Source: Pseudomonas putida
GTDB lineage: Bacteria > Pseudomonadota > Gammaproteobacteria > Pseudomonadales > Pseudomonadaceae
Length of the DNA: 64,000 nt
Direction of reading: 5' to 3'
Assembly (NCBI RefSeq): GCF_025905425.1
Contig: NZ_CP109603.1
Span: forward strand, 1,958,001 to 2,022,000
Shown here: one piece after another, positions 17,514 to 25,734 of the stretch
Layout: every line of letters begins with the position of its first letter
Numbering within the stretch: position 1 is the stretch's first letter
Program-made: the position numbers and the translations under genes
Notes under the pieces: generated by a model
Database searches by the model: none
Told to the model about the DNA's origin: nothing
Seen by the model: the letters and a program-made list of their open reading frames with translations, nothing else

Positions 17514-18785
17514 CTACTCTGCTGTTGTATGTTTGGAAATTTTTCGAAGCCGATCAAGGTAGTCCGCCCAATGCTGCGCCGCTTCTCGTCGCTGCGGCAG
17601 CAACTGCGCGCGCGCATACACTGCGCCCAGAGCGCCTGGCATACGGTGAGAAAGCGACAACTCCAGCACAATCGGATCGATGCCCAAATGCTCGTGAGCG
17701 ATAGTACGGTAGGTGGCGCGGAAACCGTGCGCAGTGATGCGATATTCCGGCCAGATACGCTGGTAGGCCTTGGCCAGGGATGTGGCGTCAACTGGATAGC
17801 CTGGGTAGACCGGCGATACAAAGACCCAGCCATTGCCCGCTCCATCCACCACCCGCCGTCCATGTAGTTCACGCAACAGCACAAGCGCTTGCTCCGGCAG
17901 TGGCACGATGTGTTTGCTCTTATCCAGATGGCGTGTTTTCCCTACGACATAGCGCCAGTCGGCGCTGACCAGATCGATGTCTTCCCAACGCATTTTCACC
18001 AGCTCGCCGGGGCGAACCGGCAGCATGACCAGCAAGCGCATTGCAGTGCTCACGCTGCTCGGGCTGAGCTCATCCAGACGAAGCAGAAGGTGACCCAAAT
18101 CGGCTGGTCGTTCGATCGCTGGATTACTGGTCACCACATGGCGAACCTTGAGCTCTTCGGTGTTGCTCAGGGCCACGTTACGCTCCACCCAGCCACGCCC
18201 CTCAGCGAAACCGAGCACGGCACGGATGATGGTACGCACGCGCTTGGCCATGGCCAGTGTGCGTGCTCGGCGCAGGCTAGCGATGATCTCGATGATATGG
18301 TCCAGTTTGATCTCGCTGACGGGAATGTTGCCGATCGTGGGCAGGATGTGATTGTTCAAAGCGCCGCGAAAGCCCGCGAGGGATTTGCTCACGAGGTCGT
18401 GCGACTTGAAGGCCAGCCACTGTTCGGCGACGTAACTGAATGTGCGTTCCTCATTGAGTAGCTGATCGGCGATTTTCTTGCGTTTGGCCTTCAGCGGGGC
18501 GACGTGATGAGCTACGTTCTGGCGCGCGGCGCGGGCCAAGTCGCGGGCGTCTTTCAAGCCAATGTCGGGATAACGGCCGATCGCGTACACGTTTTCCTTG
18601 CCGTTCAGGCGATACCTCATCCGCCAGTATTTCGCGGCAGGCTTGTTCGACTTCTGCGAGGCCTGAACATGCAGGTAAAGACCGGGTACCTCGCCGTCGG
18701 CGTACTTGCCGGGTTCAGCAATGGCACGCAAGAAGGCATCGCTGAGTTTACGCCGCAATGCAGGCGTGGGGAGGGAAGTCGTCAT
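17514..18785 (-). CDS. int: Tyrosine-type integrase (P4/CP4-57 family)
   Basis: 423 residues with the three expected parts: N-terminal DUF4102-like arm-binding region (DGEVPGLYLHV, YRLNGKENVYAIGRYPDIGL), SAM-like core-binding domain and catalytic domain. Catalytic residues are visible: Arg in PVRPGEL, the HxxR pair in HGFRATYRT, His in LSHRMPG and Tyr in AVYARAQ. It looks intact. No tRNA gene is adjacent, and the neighbours are a cut SMR gene and a LysR gene, so it is either the remnant of an island or a solitary integrase. Confidence 0.9.
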   Translation of the reverse strand: MTTSLPTPALRRKLSDAFLRAIAEPGKYADGEVPGLYLHVQASQKSNKPAAKYWRMRYRLNGKENVYAIGRYPDIGLKDARDLARAARQNVAHHVAPLKAKRKKIADQLLNEERTFSYVAEQWLAFKSHDLVSKSLAGFRGALNNHILPTIGNIPVSEIKLDHIIEIIASLRRARTLAMAKRVRTIIRAVLGFAEGRGWVERNVALSNTEELKVRHVVTSNPAIERPADLGHLLLRLDELSPSSVSTAMRLLVMLPVRPGELVKMRWEDIDLVSADWRYVVGKTRHLDKSKHIVPLPEQALVLLRELHGRRVVDGAGNGWVFVSPVYPGYPVDATSLAKAYQRIWPEYRITAHGFRATYRTIAHEHLGIDPIVLELSLSHRMPGALGAVYARAQLLPQRREAAQHWADYLDRLRKISKHTTAE

Positions 18786-18936
18786 GTGCGGGTACTTTTT
18801 TTCGAAATGGAAAAAGTACCCAAAAATATACCCGCAAGCGTATTGGGAATGAGCGGAATACGACGGACGGCCTTGGACGTAGGGTCAGGATAAAGTGATG
18901 ATTCTATTGGTATTTATGGACCTTGATGGAAGTCAG

Positions 18937-19851
18937 TCACAAGCTATCGGGATCCCCAAAAAACATCTGTATCCGCGACCGCAACCACCGCTCCGCCGGA
19001 TCATTATCCTGCGCCCCCCGCCACGCCATGTGCAGCTCGAAACTGCGCACCTCCATCGGCAGGTCCTCGGCCCGCAGCCCCCCGGCCGCCGTCAGTACAT
19101 CCGCCGTGTAATCCGGCACCGTGGCAACGATATCGGTACCGGCTAGCAAACTCCCCAGACCATTGAACTGCGGCACCGCGAGCACCACGTGGCGCTTGCG
19201 GCCAATTTCTTCGAGCGCTTCGTCGATGAAACCGGACAGATCACCGGCGAACGACACCAGGGCGTGTGGCCGGGCGCAGAAATCGTCCAGGGTGATGCTG
19301 CCGGGCACGGTGTCGGCACGCAGCAGTTTCGGCTTGCTGCGGCGCAGCACCTTGCGTTTGGCATTGGCAGGCAGCTCGCTGGTGTAGCTGACCCCCACCG
19401 ATATTTCGCCGGAGGCCAGCAGCGTCGGCATCAGCAGGTAGTTGACCCGGCGCACCACCAGCACGATACCCGGTGCCTCGGCGCGGATGCGTTTGAGCAG
19501 CTGCGGCAGCAAGGCGAATTCGGCATCGTCCGACAGGCCGATGCGAAACACCGCGTTGCTGGTCGCTGGGTCGAATTCGGCGGCGCGGCTGACGGCGGTG
19601 GAAATCGAGTCCAGCGCCGGGGAGAGCAGGGCGAAGATCTCGTGCGCTCGCGCCGAAGGCTCCATGCTGCGGCCGGTGCGCACGAACAGCGGGTCGTCGA
19701 ACAGGTTGCGCAGGCGCGACAGTGCTGCGCTGATGGCCGGCTGGCCGAGGAACAGTTTCTCGGCAGCACGGGTCACGCTGCGTTCGTGCATCAGCGTTTC
19801 GAACACGATCAGCAGGTTGAGGTCTACACGACGCAGGTCGTTTCGATTCAT
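18937..19851 (-). CDS. LysR-family regulator (NodD/LinR-like group)
   Basis: 304 residues. The N-terminal helix-turn-helix reads VTRAAEKLFLGQPAISAALSRLR (about 27-50), followed by DDPLFVRTGRSMEPS, typical of the NodD/SyrM-like branch. It is divergent from the zinc-type oxidoreductase at 20056 and probably controls it. The perfect palindrome ATTCATATGAAT in the shared promoter is a candidate site. Confidence 0.87.
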   Translation of the reverse strand: MNRNDLRRVDLNLLIVFETLMHERSVTRAAEKLFLGQPAISAALSRLRNLFDDPLFVRTGRSMEPSARAHEIFALLSPALDSISTAVSRAAEFDPATSNAVFRIGLSDDAEFALLPQLLKRIRAEAPGIVLVVRRVNYLLMPTLLASGEISVGVSYTSELPANAKRKVLRRSKPKLLRADTVPGSITLDDFCARPHALVSFAGDLSGFIDEALEEIGRKRHVVLAVPQFNGLGSLLAGTDIVATVPDYTADVLTAAGGLRAEDLPMEVRSFELHMAWRGAQDNDPAERWLRSRIQMFFGDPDSL

Positions 19852-19930
19852 CGGTGCGCTTCGCCTAAAGTGGGGCAGGGGTGAATCTTAAGGCCAAAGG
19901 CTGTTACCCTGCACCGATTTCCGGGGGCCA

Positions 19931-19942
19931 ATTCATATGAAT
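19931..19942. promoter_or_regulatory. 12-bp perfect palindrome in divergent promoter
   Basis: ATTCATATGAAT lies 80 bases upstream of the LysR start and 114 bases upstream of the oxidoreductase start. It is a candidate operator, supported only by symmetry and position. Confidence 0.35.
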
Positions 19943-20055
19943 GTCAGGTGCCCAATCAATGACAAGCATGTCGACTATTAATGACCACTGATGGTCTAAC
20001 GGCCAAAGCCCGGATAAAGTCCGTGGTAATAGAGGTTCACAAGGCGAGGTATGCG

Positions 20056-21081
20056 ATGTCCCGCATGATCCGTTTCCACAAGTTCGGTGCAGCCGATGTG
20101 CTTCGTTGCGAGGAGCAGGCCGAACCGTCGCCCGCCGCCGACGAGGTGCAGATCCGCGTCGAGGCGATCGGCGTCAGCTGGTATGACGTGCTCTGGCGTC
20201 AGAACCTGGCACCGTCCCAGGCCCGCCTGCCGGCGGGGATCGGCCACGAAATGGCCGGGGTGGTAATGGCTGTCGGCGAAGGGGTCGAGGACATTGCGGT
20301 GGGCGACCGGGTCGCCAGTTTCCCGGCCACCAGTGCCAATGATCACCCGGTGTACGGTGATGTGATCGTGCTGCCACGTACAGCGATCACCCGCTACCCG
20401 GATATTCTCACGCCGATCGAGGCCAGCGTGCACTACACGCCGCTGCTGATCGCCTATTTCGCTTATGTCGACCTGGCCCGTGCCAAGGCCGGGCAGACCG
20501 CACTGGTTACCGATGCCAGCCATTGCGCGGGGCCTGCGTTCGTGCAACTGGGCAAGGCCTTGGGGCTCAAAGTATTTGCTGCCACCAAGGAGCCTGAGCA
20601 ACGGGAATACCTGTTGGGCCTGGGGGCGGACAAGGTGATCGTCACCGAGGAACAGGACCTGCTGCTGCAGGTCGGCAAGTACACCGACGGTCGCGGCGTG
20701 GACATGGTCCTCGATGGCATGGGGGGGCCGCAGATGTCGCTGCTCGGCGATGTCCTCGCACCCCGTGGCAGCCTGGTGCTGTACGGCCTGCAAGGGGGCA
20801 ACCAGACGCCATTCCCGGCATGTGCGGCGTTTCAGAAGAACATCCAGTTCTATGTGCACTGCATCGGTAACTTTACCGGCAAGCCGGAACTGGGCATCAG
20901 CCAGGACCAGGTCGCGCTGCAGCGCGCCCTGCGGGACATCAACCAGTTCACCGCCGACCAGTTGCTGACCCCGCTGATCATCAAGGTGTATCCGTTCGAT
21001 CAGGTGGTCGAGGCGCATCGCTACATGGATGGATGCCCCTGTGGCGGGCGGGTGGTGCTGGATATGGCGCAAGCATCTTGA
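20056..21081 (+). CDS. MDR-family zinc-type alcohol dehydrogenase/quinone oxidoreductase
   Basis: 341 residues from ATG 20056, chosen because GAGG precedes it and the family starts at MIRFHKFG; an in-frame ATG at 19981 would add 25 unrelated residues. Medium-chain dehydrogenase pattern: PAGIGHEMAGVV near 70, GDRVASFP near 93 and a Rossmann region from about 145. The usual catalytic cysteine of alcohol dehydrogenases is replaced (GVSWYDVLWR), and no structural-zinc cysteines are visible, so it resembles NADPH:quinone reductase-like members. It is divergent from a LysR gene. The substrate is unknown. Confidence 0.83.
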   Translation: MSRMIRFHKFGAADVLRCEEQAEPSPAADEVQIRVEAIGVSWYDVLWRQNLAPSQARLPAGIGHEMAGVVMAVGEGVEDIAVGDRVASFPATSANDHPVYGDVIVLPRTAITRYPDILTPIEASVHYTPLLIAYFAYVDLARAKAGQTALVTDASHCAGPAFVQLGKALGLKVFAATKEPEQREYLLGLGADKVIVTEEQDLLLQVGKYTDGRGVDMVLDGMGGPQMSLLGDVLAPRGSLVLYGLQGGNQTPFPACAAFQKNIQFYVHCIGNFTGKPELGISQDQVALQRALRDINQFTADQLLTPLIIKVYPFDQVVEAHRYMDGCPCGGRVVLDMAQAS

Positions 21082-21103
21082 TGTAGCCTTTGAAGACAAC
21101 AGG

Positions 21104-21130
21104 AACCCGGGCAGTGTCCCGGGTTTTTTG
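21104..21130 (+). terminator. Rho-independent terminator
   Basis: AACCCGGG (21104-21111) pairs with CCCGGGTT (21118-21125) and is followed by a run of T. It ends the oxidoreductase transcript. Confidence 0.85.
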
Positions 21131-21373
21131 TGTGTGCGATTTAGAAGATTCAGATGCTTCCTACAATGAAAGAATACATGGACTACATATTTTAATAGTT
21201 TGCCGATTGTTGCGGTAATATCTCGGAAGATAATTAAAGTTGAATGCTAGGAGCGCTCTGTTCATTGTGTATTCACACAGTGGCTGAATGGTTTTTTTAC
21301 CCTTATCTGTATCTTCTATTCGATGTTCAACGCTCGATAATGGCCAGGTGATAGTTTGCGCAAGGAGCGTGGA
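21131..21373. promoter_or_regulatory. AT-rich promoter region with small inverted repeat
   Basis: This stretch is clearly AT-richer than its neighbours and holds TGTGT-N4-ACACA at 21266-21279 and a T-tract at 21291-21297. It lies upstream of the small ORF and of the coupled pair at 21574-24320, so it probably carries their promoter. No convincing -35/-10 or -24/-12 pair could be assigned. Confidence 0.35.
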
Positions 21374-21544
21374 ATGAGCATGGCTATGCCCGAGCTAGGG
21401 CAGCATATGGCCGCAGCCGATGGTCGGTGTGGGGCGTTCTTTTCGATGGCTTGGCGACAGGGCATGGCACGTCGTTACTTCCCAAGGTTTGTAAGAAAAT
21501 TCTTCAGGGTCGACGCGTTGCGCAATGTGCAGTTGGCCGTGTAA
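21374..21544 (+). CDS. Small cationic ORF, 56 aa
   Basis: ATG 21374 follows a strong ribosome site AAGGAGCGTGGA. The product begins MSMAMPELG and has a basic aromatic stretch RRYFPRFVRKFFRV near residues 34-47. I recognise no family. It ends 29 bases before the 460-residue gene on the same strand and may be a leader peptide or a small functional partner. The good ribosome site is the main support. Confidence 0.45.
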   Translation: MSMAMPELGQHMAAADGRCGAFFSMAWRQGMARRYFPRFVRKFFRVDALRNVQLAV

Positions 21545-21573
21545 TGAATGCATGAAGTTGATGAGGTGATTAC

Positions 21574-22956
21574 GTGAGTACTATTCACGACCAGGCGATG
21601 CACTATATCTACCAACAAGTGCTTGAGCGTTTGTTGAGCCATATGTCCCAGGCGCAGCGCGCTTCGTTGCAGTTGTTGATTCAGCGGTTGCTGGTTGCTG
21701 CCGGTGGCCCCGAATACATCGGGACATTCCGTTTGCTGGTAGTGCAAGGCAATGACCGCCGCAGTGCCCACCTGCTGGCCATCCTGCGTGCGGCCCAGTT
21801 GAGTATCGCCTTGCGCGCGCCTGTGACCTTTCAGTTGCGGGTACTGGTCGTCAGCCTGCCAGCCGCTGGCGGCACCGCGCTGGACAACCATGAGCGCAGC
21901 TTCAATGCCTTGTTCATGCAGGATGACCCGCGGGTGCAACTGCAGATGACCGAAGGTTGCGAGGTCGTGCCTTTCAGCCGGCGGCCTTCGGCTGCCACCG
22001 AGCGCTGGGCACTGGCACGCAATGCCATGCTGATGTTCGGGCATGTGGTCGATGCCAGGCCCGAAGCCCTGTTGGGCAGCCGGCTGCACCTGGAACTGGC
22101 GGGTGCCGTGGGCCTTGCGCTGCAGGCGCAGTCGCGTGCGGATGTGCTGATTACCGCCGTACCTGCACGCCAGCGTCGGCGTTACCTTGCCTGGGCCCGA
22201 CGTAGCCTGTGCCAGGCAGGGGAGCGCGGCCCCCATGTCCTGCACCAGTGCCTGGCGACACTGGCCAACGGGCTGGGCAGGTTGCATGGGGTTGCCGGGT
22301 GCCCACTGGAGCCTGTGGACGTTATGAGTAACGTGGAGGCCGAGGGGGCTCCGTTGCGGGTCATCGCGATCGATGACTTGCTGCCGCACCTGCTTGAGGA
22401 AGAGCAGCTCGATCTCATGCTGGGCTGTCGCTTTGACGCGGCCTTGGACGCCTGGCCATTGGCGGCATTTGTCGACCCGCGGGCGCTGGCACAACTAGAC
22501 GAATTGCGTAGGCGTTGCAGCCAGCCAATGGTCCATCGACAAGCATTGCGCTTGGCCAGCCCTTGCGATGGAGGCGGGCAGCGCGAACCAGGCTCGGTGC
22601 CTCTGGGTAAAGCCTACGGCATGAGCCAGACGCAACTGGTGTGCCTGCTGTTCAGCCCCTTTACCAGGCAGGGCAAAGGCCTTGAGCGCTTTCTGAAGTG
22701 CCGCCATTCCGACATGCTGGTGGCGTTGCCTTACCTGCATCGGGCCTTGCAAGGTAAACCTTGCCCCGATGCGGTGCAGGACTGGTTGGTGAATACCAGT
22801 GGCTTGCCGCTTGTTCAACTGCGGGCGATTTATGCGGGGCGTCTGCAGCCCGCGTCCAGGCGCTTGATGGCCAACCTGGCCCGGCGTGATGTGCACCTGA
22901 AACTGTTGCCGCCCGCTTCCGTTGCTGGACAACCTGGCCTAGGGGGATTGCCCTGA
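21574..22956 (+). CDS. Unrecognised 460-aa protein coupled to a MocR-type regulator
   Basis: 460 residues from a GTG at 21574 (stop TGA 22954-22956). Soluble-looking, rich in Leu, Ala and Arg, with no signal peptide or clear membrane span. Hydrophobic strands around FRLLVVQG (residue 52) and QLRVLVVSLP (87) could belong to an alpha/beta core, followed by PARQRRRYLAWARRS near 200. I do not recognise a family. The TGA shares one base with the ATG of the next gene, so the two are translationally coupled. A regulatory or enzymatic partnership with the MocR-like protein is inference. Confidence 0.65.
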   Translation: MSTIHDQAMHYIYQQVLERLLSHMSQAQRASLQLLIQRLLVAAGGPEYIGTFRLLVVQGNDRRSAHLLAILRAAQLSIALRAPVTFQLRVLVVSLPAAGGTALDNHERSFNALFMQDDPRVQLQMTEGCEVVPFSRRPSAATERWALARNAMLMFGHVVDARPEALLGSRLHLELAGAVGLALQAQSRADVLITAVPARQRRRYLAWARRSLCQAGERGPHVLHQCLATLANGLGRLHGVAGCPLEPVDVMSNVEAEGAPLRVIAIDDLLPHLLEEEQLDLMLGCRFDAALDAWPLAAFVDPRALAQLDELRRRCSQPMVHRQALRLASPCDGGGQREPGSVPLGKAYGMSQTQLVCLLFSPFTRQGKGLERFLKCRHSDMLVALPYLHRALQGKPCPDAVQDWLVNTSGLPLVQLRAIYAGRLQPASRRLMANLARRDVHLKLLPPASVAGQPGLGGLP

Positions 22957-24320
22957 TGGGCCGATCGGTACTTGGCGACTACGCCTATCGGAAGGTGTAT
23001 CACTACCTCGAAGCGCTGATCGACGAGGCGCAAGGGCCAGCGCCATGGCGCTTGCCTTCGTTGCGCATGCTGTCCCGGCGCTTGCGCGTCTCGTTGGCCA
23101 CGGTACAGAGCGCCTACAGTTTGCTAGAGGACGAGGGGCGTGTGCATTGCGTACCGAGGTCAGGGTACTTCGTGCGCGTTGATATACCTGCCGGGGGTCA
23201 GCTTCTGCCGGCGGCGGCGGGGCCAATGAACGTATCGCCTTACCCCATGCTGGAGCGTTCATTGTTCAGCCACGAGCGGCGCCTGGCACGCCAGCGGGCG
23301 CGTGGCGCTGCCCCGCTGGAAGAGGTCGCCAGTGCCCGGCTGCGCAATGCGTTGGCCGAACGCTATACCCGCTCATCCAGCCATTACTGGCGTGCCGAAG
23401 AGGTTCATCTCGCACCCGACGTGCAGGCGTTGCTGGAAGTGCTGCTGGCGGCCCTGGCCCTGCGTGGGGGCACCGTACTGGTGCACTTGCCGTGCTGCTG
23501 GCAGGTGCTGCGCGCCCTGCAGCGTTGCGGCATGCGCGTGCTGGAGGTACCGCTGAACGCGTGTGGCGCGGCGGACCTGCAGGCGCTGGCACGGGTGCTC
23601 AGTGCCGAGCCTGTGGGCATGCTGGTCATGCCGTCATGCCTGAGCACGCCCCAGGGCCGTCTGATGTCGCCGCAAGATCAGCAGCAGATTGGCCAACTGC
23701 TGGGCGATTACCCGGTGTGGTTGCTGGAAAACGACCTGGATAGCGAGCTGTGTTTCAGCGGGCCGCCGACTGCGCGTTTACGCGATTGCGTCGACCCGCG
23801 CTGGCTCTTGGTGATGGGTTCGTTTGATGCAACGGTGGGGGGTGAAGCGCCTTACGCCTATGTGATGGGGCATCATGCCGCGCTGGCCGAAGCCTTCGCC
23901 CAGCGCGCGTTTCAGCTTGCACCCTTGCGACTGCAGGCGCTGGCCGTGATGCTCGGCAAAGGTGAAATCGAAAGGCAGTCGGGTAGGCTGCGCGCGGAAC
24001 TGCAGTGGCGCATGGAGTTCCTCTGCCGACAACTCAAGTTGCAACTGGGCGAACAAGTGGCTTTTGAACTGCCTGATGGTGGCTGGACCCTGTGGCTGCG
24101 GCCTCACCGACCAGTAGCCTTGGAGGGCGTGGTGGCAGCGTTGTCAGGCACCGCCTTGCGTGTGGTCCCTGGCGGGCAACACGGCACGCAGGTGCGTCAT
24201 CAGCAATACCTGGCGCTGACGTGGGTGGGTGAGGAACCCGATGCGCTGCAACAGGCACTGGAGAAGCTTGCCCAGGCGCTGGAGCTGCGCTGCGGTCGGC
24301 CGGTGGGGCAGGATGGTTGA
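22956..24320 (+). CDS. MocR-like GntR/aminotransferase-fold regulator lacking the PLP lysine
   Basis: 454 residues. A GntR winged helix is at the N-terminus (LPSLRMLSRRLRVSLATVQSAYSLLEDEG, about 33-61, GYFVRV to 75), followed by an aminotransferase class I fold. Landmarks are END at 258-260 in place of the usual EDD/Y element, and GSFDATVGG at 288-296 where MocR proteins read GSFSKTLAP. The Schiff-base lysine is therefore Ala292 (codon 23829-23831). PLP aldimine formation is not possible at this site. The family is DNA-binding; the effector is unknown. It ends 46 bases from the convergent MFS gene. Confidence 0.82.
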   Translation: MGRSVLGDYAYRKVYHYLEALIDEAQGPAPWRLPSLRMLSRRLRVSLATVQSAYSLLEDEGRVHCVPRSGYFVRVDIPAGGQLLPAAAGPMNVSPYPMLERSLFSHERRLARQRARGAAPLEEVASARLRNALAERYTRSSSHYWRAEEVHLAPDVQALLEVLLAALALRGGTVLVHLPCCWQVLRALQRCGMRVLEVPLNACGAADLQALARVLSAEPVGMLVMPSCLSTPQGRLMSPQDQQQIGQLLGDYPVWLLENDLDSELCFSGPPTARLRDCVDPRWLLVMGSFDATVGGEAPYAYVMGHHAALAEAFAQRAFQLAPLRLQALAVMLGKGEIERQSGRLRAELQWRMEFLCRQLKLQLGEQVAFELPDGGWTLWLRPHRPVALEGVVAALSGTALRVVPGGQHGTQVRHQQYLALTWVGEEPDALQQALEKLAQALELRCGRPVGQDG

Positions 24321-24366
24321 GAGGCTCCGCCCCACACGCAACGCGTCGTACCTTAAGCGCGTCGTC

Positions 24367-25668
24367 CTACTGCTCCTGCCCCTGGCGCAAACGGGTGCTG
24401 ATCAACGCCGCCACTACCAGCATCGAAGCAATGATCCACAAGCCGTTGCGGGTACTGCCGGTGGCCTGTTCGATCACGCCCATCACCGACGGCCCGACAA
24501 ACCCGCCAAACAGCCCGCAGGTGGTGACGAAGGCCAGGCCGGCGGCCAGTGCGTTACCGCTCAGGCGGCTGGAAGGGAAGACGAAGATGATCGACTGCAC
24601 CACGAACAGCATCAGCGCGGTCAGCGAAAAACCGATCAGGCCGATGAAGGAGCTGGACAGCGAAGCGAGCAGTAGCCCGGCCGACATGGTCAGCAAACCG
24701 AAAAACAGCAGGGTGCGGCAACGGCTGGGCGAGGTCGCCAGGCGTGGGAATGTCGCGGCGCCAATTGCGGCGGCAATCCAGGGCACAGAGGTCAGCAACC
24801 CGACCTGGAAGGGCGACAGCGCGGCATAGGTGCCGATGATGCCTGGCAGGAAGAAGATCACCGTGTAGATGGTGATCTGGTGCACGAAGTACACCGCAAT
24901 CGCCAACCAGATCTGCTTGTCGCGAAACATCTGCCCCAGCTTGCTCTGTTGCGGCGCCGCAGCCCTTTCGGCAGCCAGACGCCGCTCGATGTCCTGGGCA
25001 TCGGCAGCTGACAACCACGGCGCCGAAGCGGGGCCGTCGGGTAGCTTCTTCCACACCACATAGGCCAGGGCCACGGCGGGCAGGCCTTCGAGCACGAACA
25101 GCCATTGCCAGCCGTGCCAGCCCAGCACGCCGTCCATTTCCAGCAGGGCGCCGCCCAACGGCCCGCTGAGAATGTTGGCCAGGCACACGCCCAGCAGGAA
25201 GTAGCCAGTAGCACGGGCGCGCTGTTCGCGGTCGAACCAGTACGTCAGGTACAGCATGACCCCAGGGAACAGGCCGGCCTCGGCCACCCCAAGTAGCAGG
25301 CGCATGATGTAGAACGAGGTTTCCCCCTGGACGAACGCCATGCCCGCCGAGAGCAGGCCCCAGGTAATCATGATGCGGGTGATCCAGAACCGTGCGCCCA
25401 CCCGGTGCATGATCAGGTTGCTCGGCACTTCGGCCAGGGCATAGGTCAGGAAGAACAGGCCGGCACCCAGGCCGTAGGCCGCCGCCGACAGGCCCAGGTC
25501 GATACCCATGCTGGCCTTGGCCAGGGCGATGTTGGTGCGGTCGAGAAAGCTCATCACGTAGACGACGATGAGCAGTGGCATCAATTTGCGCAGCAACAGG
25601 CCGTTCAGGCGCTGTTCGGTGGCGACGGCAGGCGCGGTGGCCGCTGTCGCGCCGGTGAGGATTGTCAT
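24367..25668 (-). CDS. MFS transporter, anion:cation symporter (sugar-acid) type
   Basis: 433 residues from ATG 25668, which follows GGGGAAAA; the open frame reaches further upstream without support. About twelve membrane spans; the first contains VYVMSFLDRTNIALAKASMG, the signature of the ACS family (phthalate, glucarate, rhamnonate carriers). It follows the fuconate-type dehydratase by 66 bases on the same strand and probably imports the substrate of that enzyme. Confidence 0.87.
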   Translation of the reverse strand: MTILTGATAATAPAVATEQRLNGLLLRKLMPLLIVVYVMSFLDRTNIALAKASMGIDLGLSAAAYGLGAGLFFLTYALAEVPSNLIMHRVGARFWITRIMITWGLLSAGMAFVQGETSFYIMRLLLGVAEAGLFPGVMLYLTYWFDREQRARATGYFLLGVCLANILSGPLGGALLEMDGVLGWHGWQWLFVLEGLPAVALAYVVWKKLPDGPASAPWLSAADAQDIERRLAAERAAAPQQSKLGQMFRDKQIWLAIAVYFVHQITIYTVIFFLPGIIGTYAALSPFQVGLLTSVPWIAAAIGAATFPRLATSPSRCRTLLFFGLLTMSAGLLLASLSSSFIGLIGFSLTALMLFVVQSIIFVFPSSRLSGNALAAGLAFVTTCGLFGGFVGPSVMGVIEQATGSTRNGLWIIASMLVVAALISTRLRQGQEQ

Positions 25669-25734
25669 TGTTTTTTCCCCGTGAAAAGTGCTGGCGGTGC
25701 GCCGCGCAAGCCGCGGCACACCGAGTTGGGTCAG

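Noticed and set aside
19981..20055. Upstream start of the MDR oxidoreductase
   Set aside because: The first 25 residues have no family similarity, whereas ATG 20056 has a ribosome site and the family N-terminus.
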